A DNA stretch of 53,498 nt from Gemmatimonadota bacterium (GTDB taxonomy: Bacteria; Latescibacterota; UBA2968), in contig PBWH01000014.1 in assembly GCA_002727195.1 (NCBI GenBank), forward strand, positions 1-53,498, written 5' to 3'. Below, one piece after another: positions 1 through 10,906 of the stretch. Both the position numbers and the translations under genes were made by a program. Position 1 is the first letter of the stretch, and each line of letters starts with the position of its first letter. Below the pieces are notes generated by a model, which was not told where the DNA came from, did no database searches, and saw only the letters and a list, made by a program, of their open reading frames with translations.

Positions 1-91
1 GTTTCCTGTTTCCTGTTTCCTGTTTCCTGTTTCCTGTTTCCTGTTTCCTGTTTCCTGTTTCCTGTTTCCTGTTTCCTGTTTCCTGTTTCCT
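1..91. repeat. 7-bp tandem repeat, 13 copies
   Basis: Thirteen perfect head-to-tail copies of GTTTCCT start at the first base, so the array is cut by the window edge and its true length is unknown. It ends directly against the A-rich side of the terminator that closes the tRNA-Gln/gltX run. There are no spacers, so it is a simple satellite and not a CRISPR array. A perfect array of this kind is prone to replication slippage and is often a place where assemblies break. Confidence 0.97.
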
Positions 92-140
92 AAAAACAAA
101 AAAGCGCCGCGAACGATCTCGTCAACCGTTCACGGCGCTT
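92..140 (-). terminator. Rho-independent terminator after tRNA-Gln
   Basis: Two 14-nt arms at 102-115 and 127-140 pair with one mismatch around an 11-nt loop. On the minus strand the stem is followed by a T-rich run (TTTTTTGTTTTTA). This fits an intrinsic terminator for the minus-strand unit tRNA-Ser, tRNA-Ser, gltX, tRNA-Gln. Confidence 0.85.
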
Positions 141-144
141 ATTT

Positions 145-218
145 TGGCTGCCCCCCAGGGATTCGAACCCCGATTACCTGATCCAGAGTCAGGCGTATTG
201 CCATTATACGAGGGGGCA
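145..218 (-). tRNA. tRNA-Gln (anticodon CUG)
   Basis: The minus strand folds as a complete cloverleaf of 74 nt with an encoded 3' CCA (145-147). The acceptor TGCCCCC pairs with GGGGGCA, the T-loop contains GGTTCGAATC, and the anticodon loop is CTCTGGA, which gives anticodon CUG. It lies 11 nt downstream of the gltX stop codon, on the same strand, and is probably co-transcribed with it. No other Gln isoacceptor is in the window. Confidence 0.95.
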
Positions 219-229
219 ATAAATCTGTG

Positions 230-1660
230 TCAGGAAACTTCCTGCTTGGGTGACAGGACATCGAGCGCACGCTCGAGACGGCGAATACACGTCGCCTGTC
301 CGAGCACCTCCATCAACTCGAACAATCCCGGACCGAACCCGACGCCGCACAGTGACAGTCGTGTCGGGTGAATCAGCTTTGATGCGGACAATCCGAGCTC
401 GCCGGCGAGCGATCGCACAGCACCCTCGATACCTGACTCGCCGAATACTTCCAGTCCGCGAAGACGCTCGACGAGCATCGTGATCCGCTCTGTCGTATCC
501 GTCTTCCAGTGCTTCTTGTAGACGGCCTCGTCGTAGCTGTCCGGATCTTTGAAAAAATAGAACGCCTTCGCGAAATCGTCCACTTTCTCGACGCGAGGCT
601 GCATCAGCGCCACGATCTTCCGCAGCTCTACCTCACGGGAGGTATCTCCATCAGCGAGCAGCCCGGCCTTGACCCACGCACCCTTTGCCAGGCCCAGCAA
701 CTCGTCCACCGACTTCATCCGGAAGTGCTCGCCGTTCAGCCAGGTCAGCTTGGTCTCGTCGAAGATCGCGTCCTTCTTCAGCGTACCTTCGATCGTGAAC
801 GCGTCAACCAGTTCGTCCAGCGTATATACTTCGCGACCGTCACCAGGCGCCCAACCCAGAAGCGCGAGGAAATTGACAAAGGCACTCGGCGTAAAACCGT
901 CCTGCTGATACTCGACGACCGTCGTCGAGCCCTTCCGCTTGCTCAACTTACTCCCGTCCGTCGCCTTCAGCAGCGTCGAATGGCCGTACCGTGGGACATC
1001 CCACCCCAGCGCCTCAAACAGCATGATCTGCTTCGGCGTGTTGGAGATGTGGTCGGCGCCGCGCAACGCGAAGGTCACACCCATCTCGTGGTCGTCGACG
1101 ACGACGGCGAGGTGATAAACGGGTGAACCGTCCGAACGGGCGATCACGAAATCGCCGATTACGCCGTTGTCCCACCGGCTGCCCCCTCTGATCGCGTCAT
1201 CCCAGACCGTCTCACCGTCCGGAACGGCAAAGAAGGTTGCACCGGGTACGCCGGCGGCTTCTTTCTCGTCCTGCTCTTCCGGCGTCTGCCGCGGATACCG
1301 CGGGGCTCGCTTCTCCTTCTGCGCCTGCTTACGAATCTCCTCGAGCTCTTCTGCCGTGGCGTAAAACTTGTAAGCCGCGCCGGATTCGAGCAGTCGCTGA
1401 GCGGCCTCCCGGTGTGAGGCTTCATTCTGAGACTGGAAGACCGGGTCGCCGTCGAAGGCCAACCCCATCCAGTCCAACCCGTCCGCGATCGTCTTGAGAC
1501 TGTCGTCGGTCGAGCGGGTCGCGTCTGTATCTTCGATCCGGAGCTTCAGGGTGCCCCCGTAGTGACGGACATACAGGTAATTGAACAGCGCCGTCCGGGC
1601 GTTCCCTACGTGGAAGCCCCCTGTCGGAGACGGCGCAAACCTGAGCACTTCGGTCGACAT
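230..1660 (-). CDS. gltX: Glutamyl-tRNA synthetase
   Basis: Class I aminoacyl-tRNA synthetase that charges tRNA-Glu with glutamate in the cytoplasm (476 aa, a usual length). The N-terminus carries APSPTGGFHVGNART, the HIGH-type ATP site. KLSKRKGS near residue 240 is the KMSKS loop. The start is the ATG at 1660, because an open frame further upstream runs into the tRNA-Ser gene and lacks homology. A neighbouring tRNA-Gln raises the possibility that the enzyme is non-discriminating and also makes Glu-tRNA-Gln, but nothing in the sequence alone decides this. It sits between tRNA genes on the same strand. Confidence 0.96.
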   Translation of the reverse strand: MSTEVLRFAPSPTGGFHVGNARTALFNYLYVRHYGGTLKLRIEDTDATRSTDDSLKTIADGLDWMGLAFDGDPVFQSQNEASHREAAQRLLESGAAYKFYATAEELEEIRKQAQKEKRAPRYPRQTPEEQDEKEAAGVPGATFFAVPDGETVWDDAIRGGSRWDNGVIGDFVIARSDGSPVYHLAVVVDDHEMGVTFALRGADHISNTPKQIMLFEALGWDVPRYGHSTLLKATDGSKLSKRKGSTTVVEYQQDGFTPSAFVNFLALLGWAPGDGREVYTLDELVDAFTIEGTLKKDAIFDETKLTWLNGEHFRMKSVDELLGLAKGAWVKAGLLADGDTSREVELRKIVALMQPRVEKVDDFAKAFYFFKDPDSYDEAVYKKHWKTDTTERITMLVERLRGLEVFGESGIEGAVRSLAGELGLSASKLIHPTRLSLCGVGFGPGLFELMEVLGQATCIRRLERALDVLSPKQEVS

Positions 1661-1719
1661 AGATTGAATTGCAGCGAGTAGCGCCAGCGCTGAACTGGCG
1701 GGTCGCTGTCCTGGATAGC

Positions 1720-1811
1720 TGGCGGAGAGGGAGGGATTCGAACCCTCGGCAGAGGAAACCCCCTGCAATGGCTTAGCAGGCCACCCTGTTCAACCACTCC
1801 AGCACCTCTCC
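1720..1811 (-). tRNA. tRNA-Ser (anticodon GCU)
   Basis: A 92-nt minus-strand cloverleaf with the long variable arm typical of tRNA-Ser and an encoded CCA at 1720-1722. The acceptor is GGAGAGG/CCTCTCC. The anticodon loop CTGCTAA gives GCU, which reads AGC and AGU. It lies 59 nt upstream of the gltX start and on the same strand. Confidence 0.95.
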
Positions 1812-1943
1812 GGAATCATAAAGTCCTGTTAAAACAGGTACCTCGCGCTGGTCTGGCGAAGAGCTAGACATTAACCAAAAGGCTTATTTGATGCAAGATT
1901 TTCCAGATTGGGTAGGTTCGAGACGAGGCCGGAGGCAAAAAAA

Positions 1944-2033
1944 TGGCGGAGAGGGTGGGATTCGAACCCACGGACCCCGTAAAGGGTCACCGGTTTTCAA
2001 GACCGGCTCCTTCAACCACTCGGACACCTCTCC
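1944..2033 (-). tRNA. tRNA-Ser (anticodon UGA)
   Basis: A 90-nt minus-strand cloverleaf with a long variable arm and an encoded CCA at 1944-1946. The acceptor GGAGAGG/CCTCTCC is identical to that of the neighbouring tRNA-Ser. The anticodon loop CTTGAAA gives UGA, which reads UCA. The two serine tRNAs are 132 nt apart and share the T-arm and acceptor, but their anticodon and variable arms differ, so they are not recent duplicates. Confidence 0.95.
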
Positions 2034-2519
2034 ACACACGCGCCACCCCGCGGCGGCACAGAAAATGAACATCCAATCTGGCCTGAGACCTGTCAAGGGG
2101 TTTGTCCTCCGTCGCGTCCTCGAAAGACAGACATCATTTGATCTATGTCCCAAGTCATAGTGCTTGGGGCTCTTTTGCCTGCGCCGCCTGTTTCGTGAGG
2201 TTTCCTCGCTTCTAAAGCCCGGAGCATCTCGGGCCAGTCGCACAAGATGGTCCCCGATTCTAGCACTCCTCCCCACCCTCTGTGCTCTCTGCGTCCTCCC
2301 TGGCGCGCCTTAGCGCGGACCGCGGAGGGGCTGCGTTTAAAAGCTTTTGACTTTGGTCCCAGGTCTTGACTTTGATCGCCAGTCAGAGGCCCCGCTGTGC
2401 GATCGCCGATAGGGGTTGACAATCCCCTCCTCCAGCAGTTATTTTCGCCCCGATTTTTGAGCCCAAACCTGTGTAATTAGCTAAAATACGGTCCTCCGGA
2501 CCGGGAAGTGATACCCACA
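2034..2519. other. Intergenic region between divergent units
   Basis: About 490 bases with no convincing gene. The region should contain the promoter of the minus-strand tRNA/gltX unit and that of the plus-strand lipoprotein. A stretch at about 2265-2335 is low-complexity (CTCTGTGCTCTCTGCGTCCTC), like short imperfect repeats in two other gaps of this window. I see no strong -35/-10 pair or riboswitch-like fold. Confidence 0.5.
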
Positions 2520-3029
2520 ATGAGAACTGCTCGAAACCTACGACGACACGCGCTCCTCCTCTGCCTGTTTGCCGGCCTTGTAGCCGGATGCGCAGGTAAA
2601 GACAATTTCCAGAACAAGATGAAGGGCCTCTGGGTTCTCAAATCCAGGACATTACCCGGCGGCGAAACCGTCGTGCCACCGTCTGTCAGCGGACGCCTCG
2701 AGTGGTTTCCAATGGACATCAACGCCCGGACAGCACACGTCAGCGTGCTGACAACCCACGGAGACGAAGGCGTCCAGATTCACGGGTCCCACTACAACCT
2801 CAACGACTATCAGACGTTCTCCCAGGAGAGCTACCTTCGGGTTGGGGGCGGAATCAGAAAGACCCACGATAAAACCTACACGAGCGAGCGGACCCAGTCG
2901 TCCGGATCTATCCAGGTTGAGGGGTCCCGGATCACCTTCCGGCACGATGGGGGACCCACCTACGTCTTCGAAGGTTCCAATCTGACGATCGAGCACGCCG
3001 ACGGCACGAAGGACGTGCTCGCGAAGTAG
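2520..3029 (+). CDS. Putative lipoprotein of unknown function
   Basis: A 169-residue protein with a basic N-terminus, a hydrophobic stretch and the lipobox LVAGC, so it should be exported and lipidated. The rest is polar and predicted mostly beta-strand, with repeated tyrosine/threonine/glycine segments, and I do not recognise a family. An ATG start at 2520 has GGGAAG 11 bases upstream. A GTG at 2508 would add four residues. It ends about 90 bases before the NAD(P)HX repair gene on the same strand and may be a separate transcription unit. Confidence 0.7.
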   Translation: MRTARNLRRHALLLCLFAGLVAGCAGKDNFQNKMKGLWVLKSRTLPGGETVVPPSVSGRLEWFPMDINARTAHVSVLTTHGDEGVQIHGSHYNLNDYQTFSQESYLRVGGGIRKTHDKTYTSERTQSSGSIQVEGSRITFRHDGGPTYVFEGSNLTIEHADGTKDVLAK

Positions 3030-3120
3030 CACCTCCCGGGCCTGCGGGAACGACCAAATCGGTTGCTCCCGGACGGTCCATCCTGTATTTTTTCCTCCGA
3101 TTTCAGGGGTTGTACGCGGG

Positions 3121-4692
3121 ATGTCCCAGCACCTTTCTCTCGTGCGCGTCGGTCAGATGGGAGCTATCGACCAGGCGACCATCCAGGCAGGGACACCGGG
3201 CAAAGAGTTGATGCGCCGTGCGGGCTCGGGTGTATGGTCGGCCTGCGTCAGGCACCTCGCCCTACACAGTGATGCGCGAGTCGTAATCCTCTGTGGGAAG
3301 GGCAACAACGGCGGAGACGGATATGTGGCTGCCGCCCGAGCGGTGGCCAACGGTCACAGAGTCGATACATTTTGTTTTGCCGCTGACGTCGACATAGCCG
3401 GTGATGCCCGGATACACCTGGACGAAGCGAGGGCGCAGGGCGTTCACGTCGAGACGGACGCCGACCCTGGAGATGATAGGGTGTCGGACGCGATCAAGTC
3501 TGCTGACCTGATCATCGACGCGCTCCTAGGGACCGGGATCAAGGGATCCCCAAGGAGTCCCTACAAGCAGGTGATCGAAACCGTGAACCGGTCCACCGGG
3601 CAGGTTGTAGCGGTTGATGTCCCGTCGGGGATGGACGCCGATACCGGAGAGGGGTTGTTTCCCCGGGCGAATCTAACGGTGACGTTCGGAGCCCTCAAAC
3701 CGGCTCACGTGTTCTGCCCGGGTCGCTCCGCTTGCGGCAGGCTCGCAGTCGCCGACATCGGACTTCTCGACAGTGAGGTGCAGAGCAGGCGAGACGCGAT
3801 CGTGAGTTTCGGCGTTCAGGATCCGACGCTGCCCGCACGACGCGGGGACGCCCACAAGGGAGACGCCGGACGGGTCTACGTGCTGGCCGGTTCCGCTGGA
3901 ATGACCGGAGCAGCCTGCCTGACTTCGTTGGCTGCTCTGCGCTCGGGAGCCGGGCTGGTCACCTTGGGATTGCCCAAATCCCTGAACGATATCGCCGAAG
4001 TCAAACTGACCGAGGTGATGACGATACCGCTACCGGAAGTCCGGAAGCGGAGATGCCTGTCGCTCAGGGCTCGGGGCTGGATTCAGGATGCCATCGAAAG
4101 GGCAGATGCGATCGCCATCGGCCCGGGCATGGGTCGACATCACGAAACGTCAGAGCTGGTGAGGCGTCTGCTCAAGGAATCGAGGACACCCATCACGCTC
4201 GATGCCGACGGGCTGAACGCCTTCGAGAACAACGCGGGTGCACTGTCGGAAACGGAGTCGGCATGCGTGCTTACACCGCACGTCGGCGAGTGCAGACGGC
4301 TTACGGGAGAGCCCGTGACCGACCCGATCGCCTCCGCCAGAGCACTGGCTGACACGACGGGGTCGACCGTCCTGTTGAAGGGGGCTCCCACGGTCGTCAC
4401 AAGCCCAGATGGGCAGTGTTATGTCAACCTTAGCGGAAATCCTGGGATGGCAACAGCGGGGTCGGGAGACGTGCTCACGGGACTCATTACGAGCCTCCTG
4501 GCACAAGGTGTTGACCCGGTTCGAGCAGCAGTGACGGGCGCCTACTGGCACGGACTTGCCGGAGATCTGGCCGCCGACCGAATCGGTCAAACAGGATTGA
4601 TTGCAGGGGATCTGGTGGACACACTCCCCGAAGCAGCACAAGCTATCGAAGCCGGAACCAGCCGTCTTCGTTACGTAGACCACCAGCCGTAA
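3121..4692 (+). CDS. nnr: Bifunctional NAD(P)H-hydrate epimerase/dehydratase
   Basis: Repairs damaged NAD(P)HX. The N-terminal YjeF_N half epimerises the R form, and the C-terminal ribokinase-like half dehydrates the S form with ADP. The first half shows the binding loop GKGNNGGDG at residues 59-67 and DALLGTG. The second half shows TLDADGLNAF, LTPHVGE and the nucleotide-site motif GSGDVLTG. At 523 aa it matches the fused form found in most bacteria. The ATG at 3121 starts just before the conserved segment. It is followed after 29 bases by a small membrane protein on the same strand. Confidence 0.95.
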   Translation: MSQHLSLVRVGQMGAIDQATIQAGTPGKELMRRAGSGVWSACVRHLALHSDARVVILCGKGNNGGDGYVAAARAVANGHRVDTFCFAADVDIAGDARIHLDEARAQGVHVETDADPGDDRVSDAIKSADLIIDALLGTGIKGSPRSPYKQVIETVNRSTGQVVAVDVPSGMDADTGEGLFPRANLTVTFGALKPAHVFCPGRSACGRLAVADIGLLDSEVQSRRDAIVSFGVQDPTLPARRGDAHKGDAGRVYVLAGSAGMTGAACLTSLAALRSGAGLVTLGLPKSLNDIAEVKLTEVMTIPLPEVRKRRCLSLRARGWIQDAIERADAIAIGPGMGRHHETSELVRRLLKESRTPITLDADGLNAFENNAGALSETESACVLTPHVGECRRLTGEPVTDPIASARALADTTGSTVLLKGAPTVVTSPDGQCYVNLSGNPGMATAGSGDVLTGLITSLLAQGVDPVRAAVTGAYWHGLAGDLAADRIGQTGLIAGDLVDTLPEAAQAIEAGTSRLRYVDHQP

Positions 4693-4721
4693 TTGAGGAA
4701 AGACCGGCGACAGGTCACGAT

Positions 4722-5252
4722 ATGCCGAGCACCAACGAACGTATTGATCAACTTATCGAGGAATCGTATCTCCTCAGCCTGAGCGAGGAAGAGATCCGCA
4801 CTGATCTGGACCGGTTCGTCGAGGTTTGCGGGAAGGTGATCCGCGAGAACGTCCACGACCGCAAGCAGATGCAGGAACTGGCGCAGAAGCTCGGTCGTGC
4901 CCGCGCCCTCAGCCTGATTGAGGATCAGAGCGACGAGGACGACGAGATCGAAATCGCCGAACCCTTCGAGATCGAAGACGACGGACGAAGCCCGAAGGAA
5001 GTGTTCGCCGAGAAGGTCGCCCGGAACAAGTGCCTGATCTTGCGGACTATCAGGGACTGCAACCCCGGGCTCGAGGATTTGATCGACCGGGAACGGTATC
5101 CCGCGCTCGCAGACGACGGCGAACCGAGCACGCCGTTCGCGACGGAAGCGGGCCGGTCCCCCAAGGACATGGTGTTCAAGGTTTTTTACGTCGTCACATT
5201 GCTGTTCGTGCTGCTGCTCGTATATCTGGTTTTGCTTCAGCAGAACTTCTAG
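4722..5252 (+). CDS. Unknown protein with C-terminal membrane anchor
   Basis: A 176-residue protein that I do not recognise. Residues 1-60 are acidic and helical (DQLIEESYLLSLSEEEIR). The middle is rich in Asp and Glu. The last 25 residues form one hydrophobic segment (FYVVTLLFVLLLVYLVLLQ), so it is likely a tail-anchored or single-span protein with its bulk in the cytoplasm. It lies between nnr and the first carB ORF, 29 bases after nnr, and could be co-transcribed with it. Confidence 0.7.
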   Translation: MPSTNERIDQLIEESYLLSLSEEEIRTDLDRFVEVCGKVIRENVHDRKQMQELAQKLGRARALSLIEDQSDEDDEIEIAEPFEIEDDGRSPKEVFAEKVARNKCLILRTIRDCNPGLEDLIDRERYPALADDGEPSTPFATEAGRSPKDMVFKVFYVVTLLFVLLLVYLVLLQQNF

Positions 5253-5357
5253 TCCTGAGGCACATCCGAAGGACTCCCCCGACATCGACTATCTGGCGCC
5301 TGCGATCCCTCCCTCAGAATCGCAGGCGTTTCTGTGCACCCTCACGCCAAAGGTGAC

Positions 5358-6806
5358 ATGCCCAAACGCACCGACATCGAGAAGATTCTGCTGATCAGGT
5401 CCGGACCCATCGTGATCGGCCAGGCCTGCGAGTTTGACTACTCTGGGACGCAGGCCTGCAAAGCCCTCCGTGAAGAGGGATACAACGTCGTCCTCGTCAA
5501 TAGCAACCCAGCCACCATCATGACCGACCCGGAGATGGCCGACCGGACCTACGTCGAACCGGTCACGGCCGACGTCGTGGCGGCCGTCATCGAGCGGGAG
5601 CGACCGGACGCCCTACTCCCGACACTGGGCGGACAGACCGGCCTGAACGTCGCAATGGATCTGTTCAAGATGGGTACGTTGGAAAAGTTCGGCGTGGAAA
5701 TGATCGGCGCGAAACCCGACGCCATCGAGAAAGCCGAGAATCGGGAGAAATTCCAGGTCGCCATGACCAAGATCGGCCTGGACATGCCGAAGGGTCGCTT
5801 CGCCTACACGCTCGAAGAGGCGATGGACGTCATCGGAGAAATCGGATTTCCGGCTATCATCCGCCCCTCTTACACCCTCGGCGGGACCGGCGCAGGAACA
5901 GCCTACAACGCCGAGGAGTTCGAGGCAGCCGCCGCGAGAGGGCTCGACCTCTCCCCCACAACGGAAATTCTCGTCGAAGAGAGCATCATCGGGTGGAAGG
6001 AATACGAGCTCGAGGTCATGCGTGACCTCAACGACAACGTCGTCATCATCTGCTCGATCGAGAACCTCGACCCGATGGGCGTGCACACAGGCGACTCCAT
6101 CACCGTCGCTCCCGCCCAGACGCTGACCGACAAGGAGTATCAGGTCATGCGTGACGCCTCGCTCCGATGCATCCGCGAGATCGGCGTCGAAACCGGCGGG
6201 TCGAACATCCCGTTTGCCGTCGACCCGAGGAGCGGCCGTCAGGTCGTCATCGAAATGAACCCGCGCGTGTCCCGGTCGTCCGCACTGGCGTCGAAAGCGA
6301 CGGGATTCCCGATCGCCAAAATCGCCGCCAAGCTAGCCGTCGGTTACACCCTCGACGAGATCCAGAACGACATCACCCGCGAAACACCGGCCTCCTTCGA
6401 GCCGACGATCGACTACTGCGTCATCAAGATCCCCCGCTGGACGTTTGAGAAATTCCCCCAAACGGAAGACCTTCTCGGCACCCAGATGAAATCGGTCGGT
6501 GAAACCATGGCCATTGGCAGGACATTCAAGGAAGCGTTCCAGAAGGGCCTGCGTTCGCTCGAGATCGGGCGCGCCGGCTTCGGGGCCGACGGTGGGGACG
6601 CCGACCTGGCCACCCTGGATAGGGAGGAGATCGAGAAGATGCTCCGGTCGCCGAATTCGCGCCGGCTCTTCTACCTCAAGGCCGCAATCGTATCTGGCTT
6701 CACCATGGATGAGATCTACGACATTACCGGCATCGACCGGTGGTTCCTCCGGGGCATGTTCGACATCGTCTCGGTTGAGCGGGAACTGACCGCCCTGGTC
6801 GATTGA
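5358..6806 (+). CDS. carB: Carbamoyl-phosphate synthase large subunit, N-terminal part
   Basis: The N-terminal half of the enzyme that makes carbamoyl phosphate for pyrimidine and arginine synthesis (482 aa). It begins with the family-typical [13 protein letters not shown] and carries the first ATP-grasp domain, which makes carboxyphosphate, with [13 protein letters not shown] and [14 protein letters not shown]. It stops at a TGA at 6804-6806 inside the oligomerisation domain. The rest of CarB follows 25 bases later in a different frame. The ATG at 5358 has AAAGGTG upstream. A GTG at 5334 would add an unconserved leader. Confidence 0.93.
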   Translation: MPKRTDIEKILLIRSGPIVIGQACEFDYSGTQACKALREEGYNVVLVNSNPATIMTDPEMADRTYVEPVTADVVAAVIERERPDALLPTLGGQTGLNVAMDLFKMGTLEKFGVEMIGAKPDAIEKAENREKFQVAMTKIGLDMPKGRFAYTLEEAMDVIGEIGFPAIIRPSYTLGGTGAGTAYNAEEFEAAAARGLDLSPTTEILVEESIIGWKEYELEVMRDLNDNVVIICSIENLDPMGVHTGDSITVAPAQTLTDKEYQVMRDASLRCIREIGVETGGSNIPFAVDPRSGRQVVIEMNPRVSRSSALASKATGFPIAKIAAKLAVGYTLDEIQNDITRETPASFEPTIDYCVIKIPRWTFEKFPQTEDLLGTQMKSVGETMAIGRTFKEAFQKGLRSLEIGRAGFGADGGDADLATLDREEIEKMLRSPNSRRLFYLKAAIVSGFTMDEIYDITGIDRWFLRGMFDIVSVERELTALVD

Positions 6807-6831
6807 CCGACGGGCTAGCGGAGAGGATCGG

Positions 6832-8643
<1,812 letters not shown>

Positions 8644-8645
8644 CC

Positions 8646-10850
8646 ATGTCACGCTGGATCCGAATCCTCCTCGCCACTGCTCTGCTGCACACGCTCCCCG
8701 CGTGCGTCTACTACAACAAGTTCTACAACGCGAAGAAGCAGTTCGCCGACGCCCACGAGCAGAGGGAGAAGTCCGAGGCGGAGCCCGAGAACCGGATCTT
8801 TACCAACACCTACCGCGACTACTACCTCGCCGCCATCAAGAAAGCGTCGCTCGTCCTCGACCTGCACCCCGACAGCAAGTGGGTCGACGACAGCCTGATC
8901 CTGATCGGTAAGTCATACTACTACCGGGGAGAGCACAAGGAAGCGCTCGAGAAGTTCGACGAGATCCTGGAGAACTTTCCCGATAGCGATCTCACCGTCG
9001 AAACCCTCTACTGGAAGGCCCTTGCCGCGTGGGGGAACGATGACATCTCCCAGAGCCGGGATCTCCTGAACCGGGTCGGCAACCTTCAGGATCCCGTCTA
9101 CCGTCCGCAGGCCAGACTGGCCCTCGCGGAACTGGAACACGCCCAGGGCAACTATGATGTCGCGGAGCGGAGCTACCTCAGCCTGGTCGGTGATCTAAAA
9201 GATCGTGAACTGGAGACCCGACAGTGGAAGGGTTTGGGCGATACATATTTCGCTCAGGCTGACTACGACAACGCGCTGAATGCCTACCGGAAAACACTCC
9301 AGTCCAAGCCGGACGACCTGACCAACTATCAGACTCAGCTCCAGATTGGGGTCACCCAGGAGCTTACGTATGACTTGGACGGTGCGCTCGCCACCTACGA
9401 GAAGATGGAGCGCATCAAGCGCTTCCGGCTCTACCAGCCCAAGATTCGGATCCGGATCGCCAACGTCTACCGGCTGACCGGCGACGTAGACGGTGCGCTC
9501 GAAGCCTACGACCGGATCATCAAGCGGAACCCACGAACCGAGACCAGCGCCGAAGCCTACTACCAGATTGCGATGATCGAACACGAGGTACGGCGGAACA
9601 ACGAGAAGGCACTGGAATTGTTCGCACAGGCACGCAAGGAGCGGTCCACTTCAGAAGCGGCGCTGAAGGCTCGGGAGATGGAAACCACGCTCTTCGAACT
9701 GGACAGGTTCAAGAAACGTGGTGAGAAGGAAAGCAAGCGAGGCAATGAGGCCCTGTTCAACGTCGCCGAGATCTACCTCTTCAGCCTAGGCGAAGTGGAT
9801 TCCGCCCTCAGCACCTACGAGCGCGTTCTGGCGAGGGCGGACAGCAACTTCACCCCCAAGGCCCTTTACGGGATCGGTCTGATCCAAGCTGACAGTCTCG
9901 GAAATGCTCACGAGGCAAACAAAATCTTCAACCAGCTGGTCGAAGAGTATCCCGTCACACCGTACGCCGTCGATGCGCGACGCCGACTCGGACAGGATCG
10001 ATCAGACAACATACTGGCCGAAGCCCGGTTTATCGAGGCCGAGACGCTGAAGTCGGAGGGCGCCAGCCCGAACGATGTTGTGGACATCCTCCGCCAGGTC
10101 ACAGATGAGTATCCCAACAGCATCTATGCACCCAAGGCGCTCTATGCCTTGGCCTGGGCATACGAGAACGACCTCGACGATCCGGACTCTGCAACCACGC
10201 AGTATGAACGGCTGGTCGACACCTACCCCTTTTCCGAGTTCGCCGAATTGTCGGAGGACAAGGTCAAGCAGATCAAGAAGGAAGCGCGAGACCGGGTTCG
10301 TCAGAAAGAGCGTGCGGAGCGAGAGGCCAAGAAAGCTGAAGAGGCAGAACAAAAGGCTTCTGAGGAAGCTCGGAAAACGGCTGAGGCCACGTCGGCCGCA
10401 CCCGCACCCGATCCGGAGCCCGCCACAGATGCGGGTCTGACCGACACATCATCAGCAGCGAAGGAAGCCGAATCGCCGGCAAAAACGACGCCACCCGACC
10501 CGCCGCCACCGTCCAAACCGATTCCGACGGACGGTCCGCTGGAGGGCAGTCAAGCCGAACAGTTGCCGTCCCTGGTGTATGCCCCCCCGCCTCAGGCTCG
10601 AGAAGAGCTGCTGGAGGAAGAAGAAGAAATGAACCCGAACGTGAATGTTCGGATGCTCGTCGGGAAGAAGGGGAAGGTCACACGGGTGGTCATCGTGGAC
10701 GGTGACGAGTTGCTGCACGAAGCGGCCTTCGATCAGGCCTTTCTCTACCGGTTCGAGCCGGGCAAACACGAGGGGAAGGTACGAGATGTCTGGATCGAAT
10801 TCCCCATTACCTTCATCCCCCCGGCTGGCGGGGGAGGAGAGCCGGAATAG
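8646..10850 (+). CDS. TPR lipoprotein with TonB-like C-terminal domain
   Basis: A 734-residue envelope protein. The N-terminus has a signal peptide ending in the lipobox LPAC (Cys20). Residues from about 60 to 560 are a chain of tetratricopeptide repeats such as DSLILIGKSYYYRGEHKEAL. Then come a basic Lys/Glu coiled coil and a Pro/Ala linker at about 580-645. The last 80 residues (NVNVRMLVGKKGKVTRVVIV) look like a TonB C-terminal domain. It starts 2 bases after carB, so it is translationally close to pyrimidine genes although its role is presumably outer-membrane assembly or periplasmic scaffolding. Confidence 0.85.
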   Translation: MSRWIRILLATALLHTLPACVYYNKFYNAKKQFADAHEQREKSEAEPENRIFTNTYRDYYLAAIKKASLVLDLHPDSKWVDDSLILIGKSYYYRGEHKEALEKFDEILENFPDSDLTVETLYWKALAAWGNDDISQSRDLLNRVGNLQDPVYRPQARLALAELEHAQGNYDVAERSYLSLVGDLKDRELETRQWKGLGDTYFAQADYDNALNAYRKTLQSKPDDLTNYQTQLQIGVTQELTYDLDGALATYEKMERIKRFRLYQPKIRIRIANVYRLTGDVDGALEAYDRIIKRNPRTETSAEAYYQIAMIEHEVRRNNEKALELFAQARKERSTSEAALKAREMETTLFELDRFKKRGEKESKRGNEALFNVAEIYLFSLGEVDSALSTYERVLARADSNFTPKALYGIGLIQADSLGNAHEANKIFNQLVEEYPVTPYAVDARRRLGQDRSDNILAEARFIEAETLKSEGASPNDVVDILRQVTDEYPNSIYAPKALYALAWAYENDLDDPDSATTQYERLVDTYPFSEFAELSEDKVKQIKKEARDRVRQKERAEREAKKAEEAEQKASEEARKTAEATSAAPAPDPEPATDAGLTDTSSAAKEAESPAKTTPPDPPPPSKPIPTDGPLEGSQAEQLPSLVYAPPPQAREELLEEEEEMNPNVNVRMLVGKKGKVTRVVIVDGDELLHEAAFDQAFLYRFEPGKHEGKVRDVWIEFPITFIPPAGGGGEPE

Positions 10851-10906
10851 AACCGCAGATTCCGACATTCGAGCACGAGCAGGCAAGCGTCCTGACGAAC
10901 GAACGC

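Noticed and set aside
1..91. CRISPR array
   Set aside because: Units are 7 bases and contiguous, without spacers.
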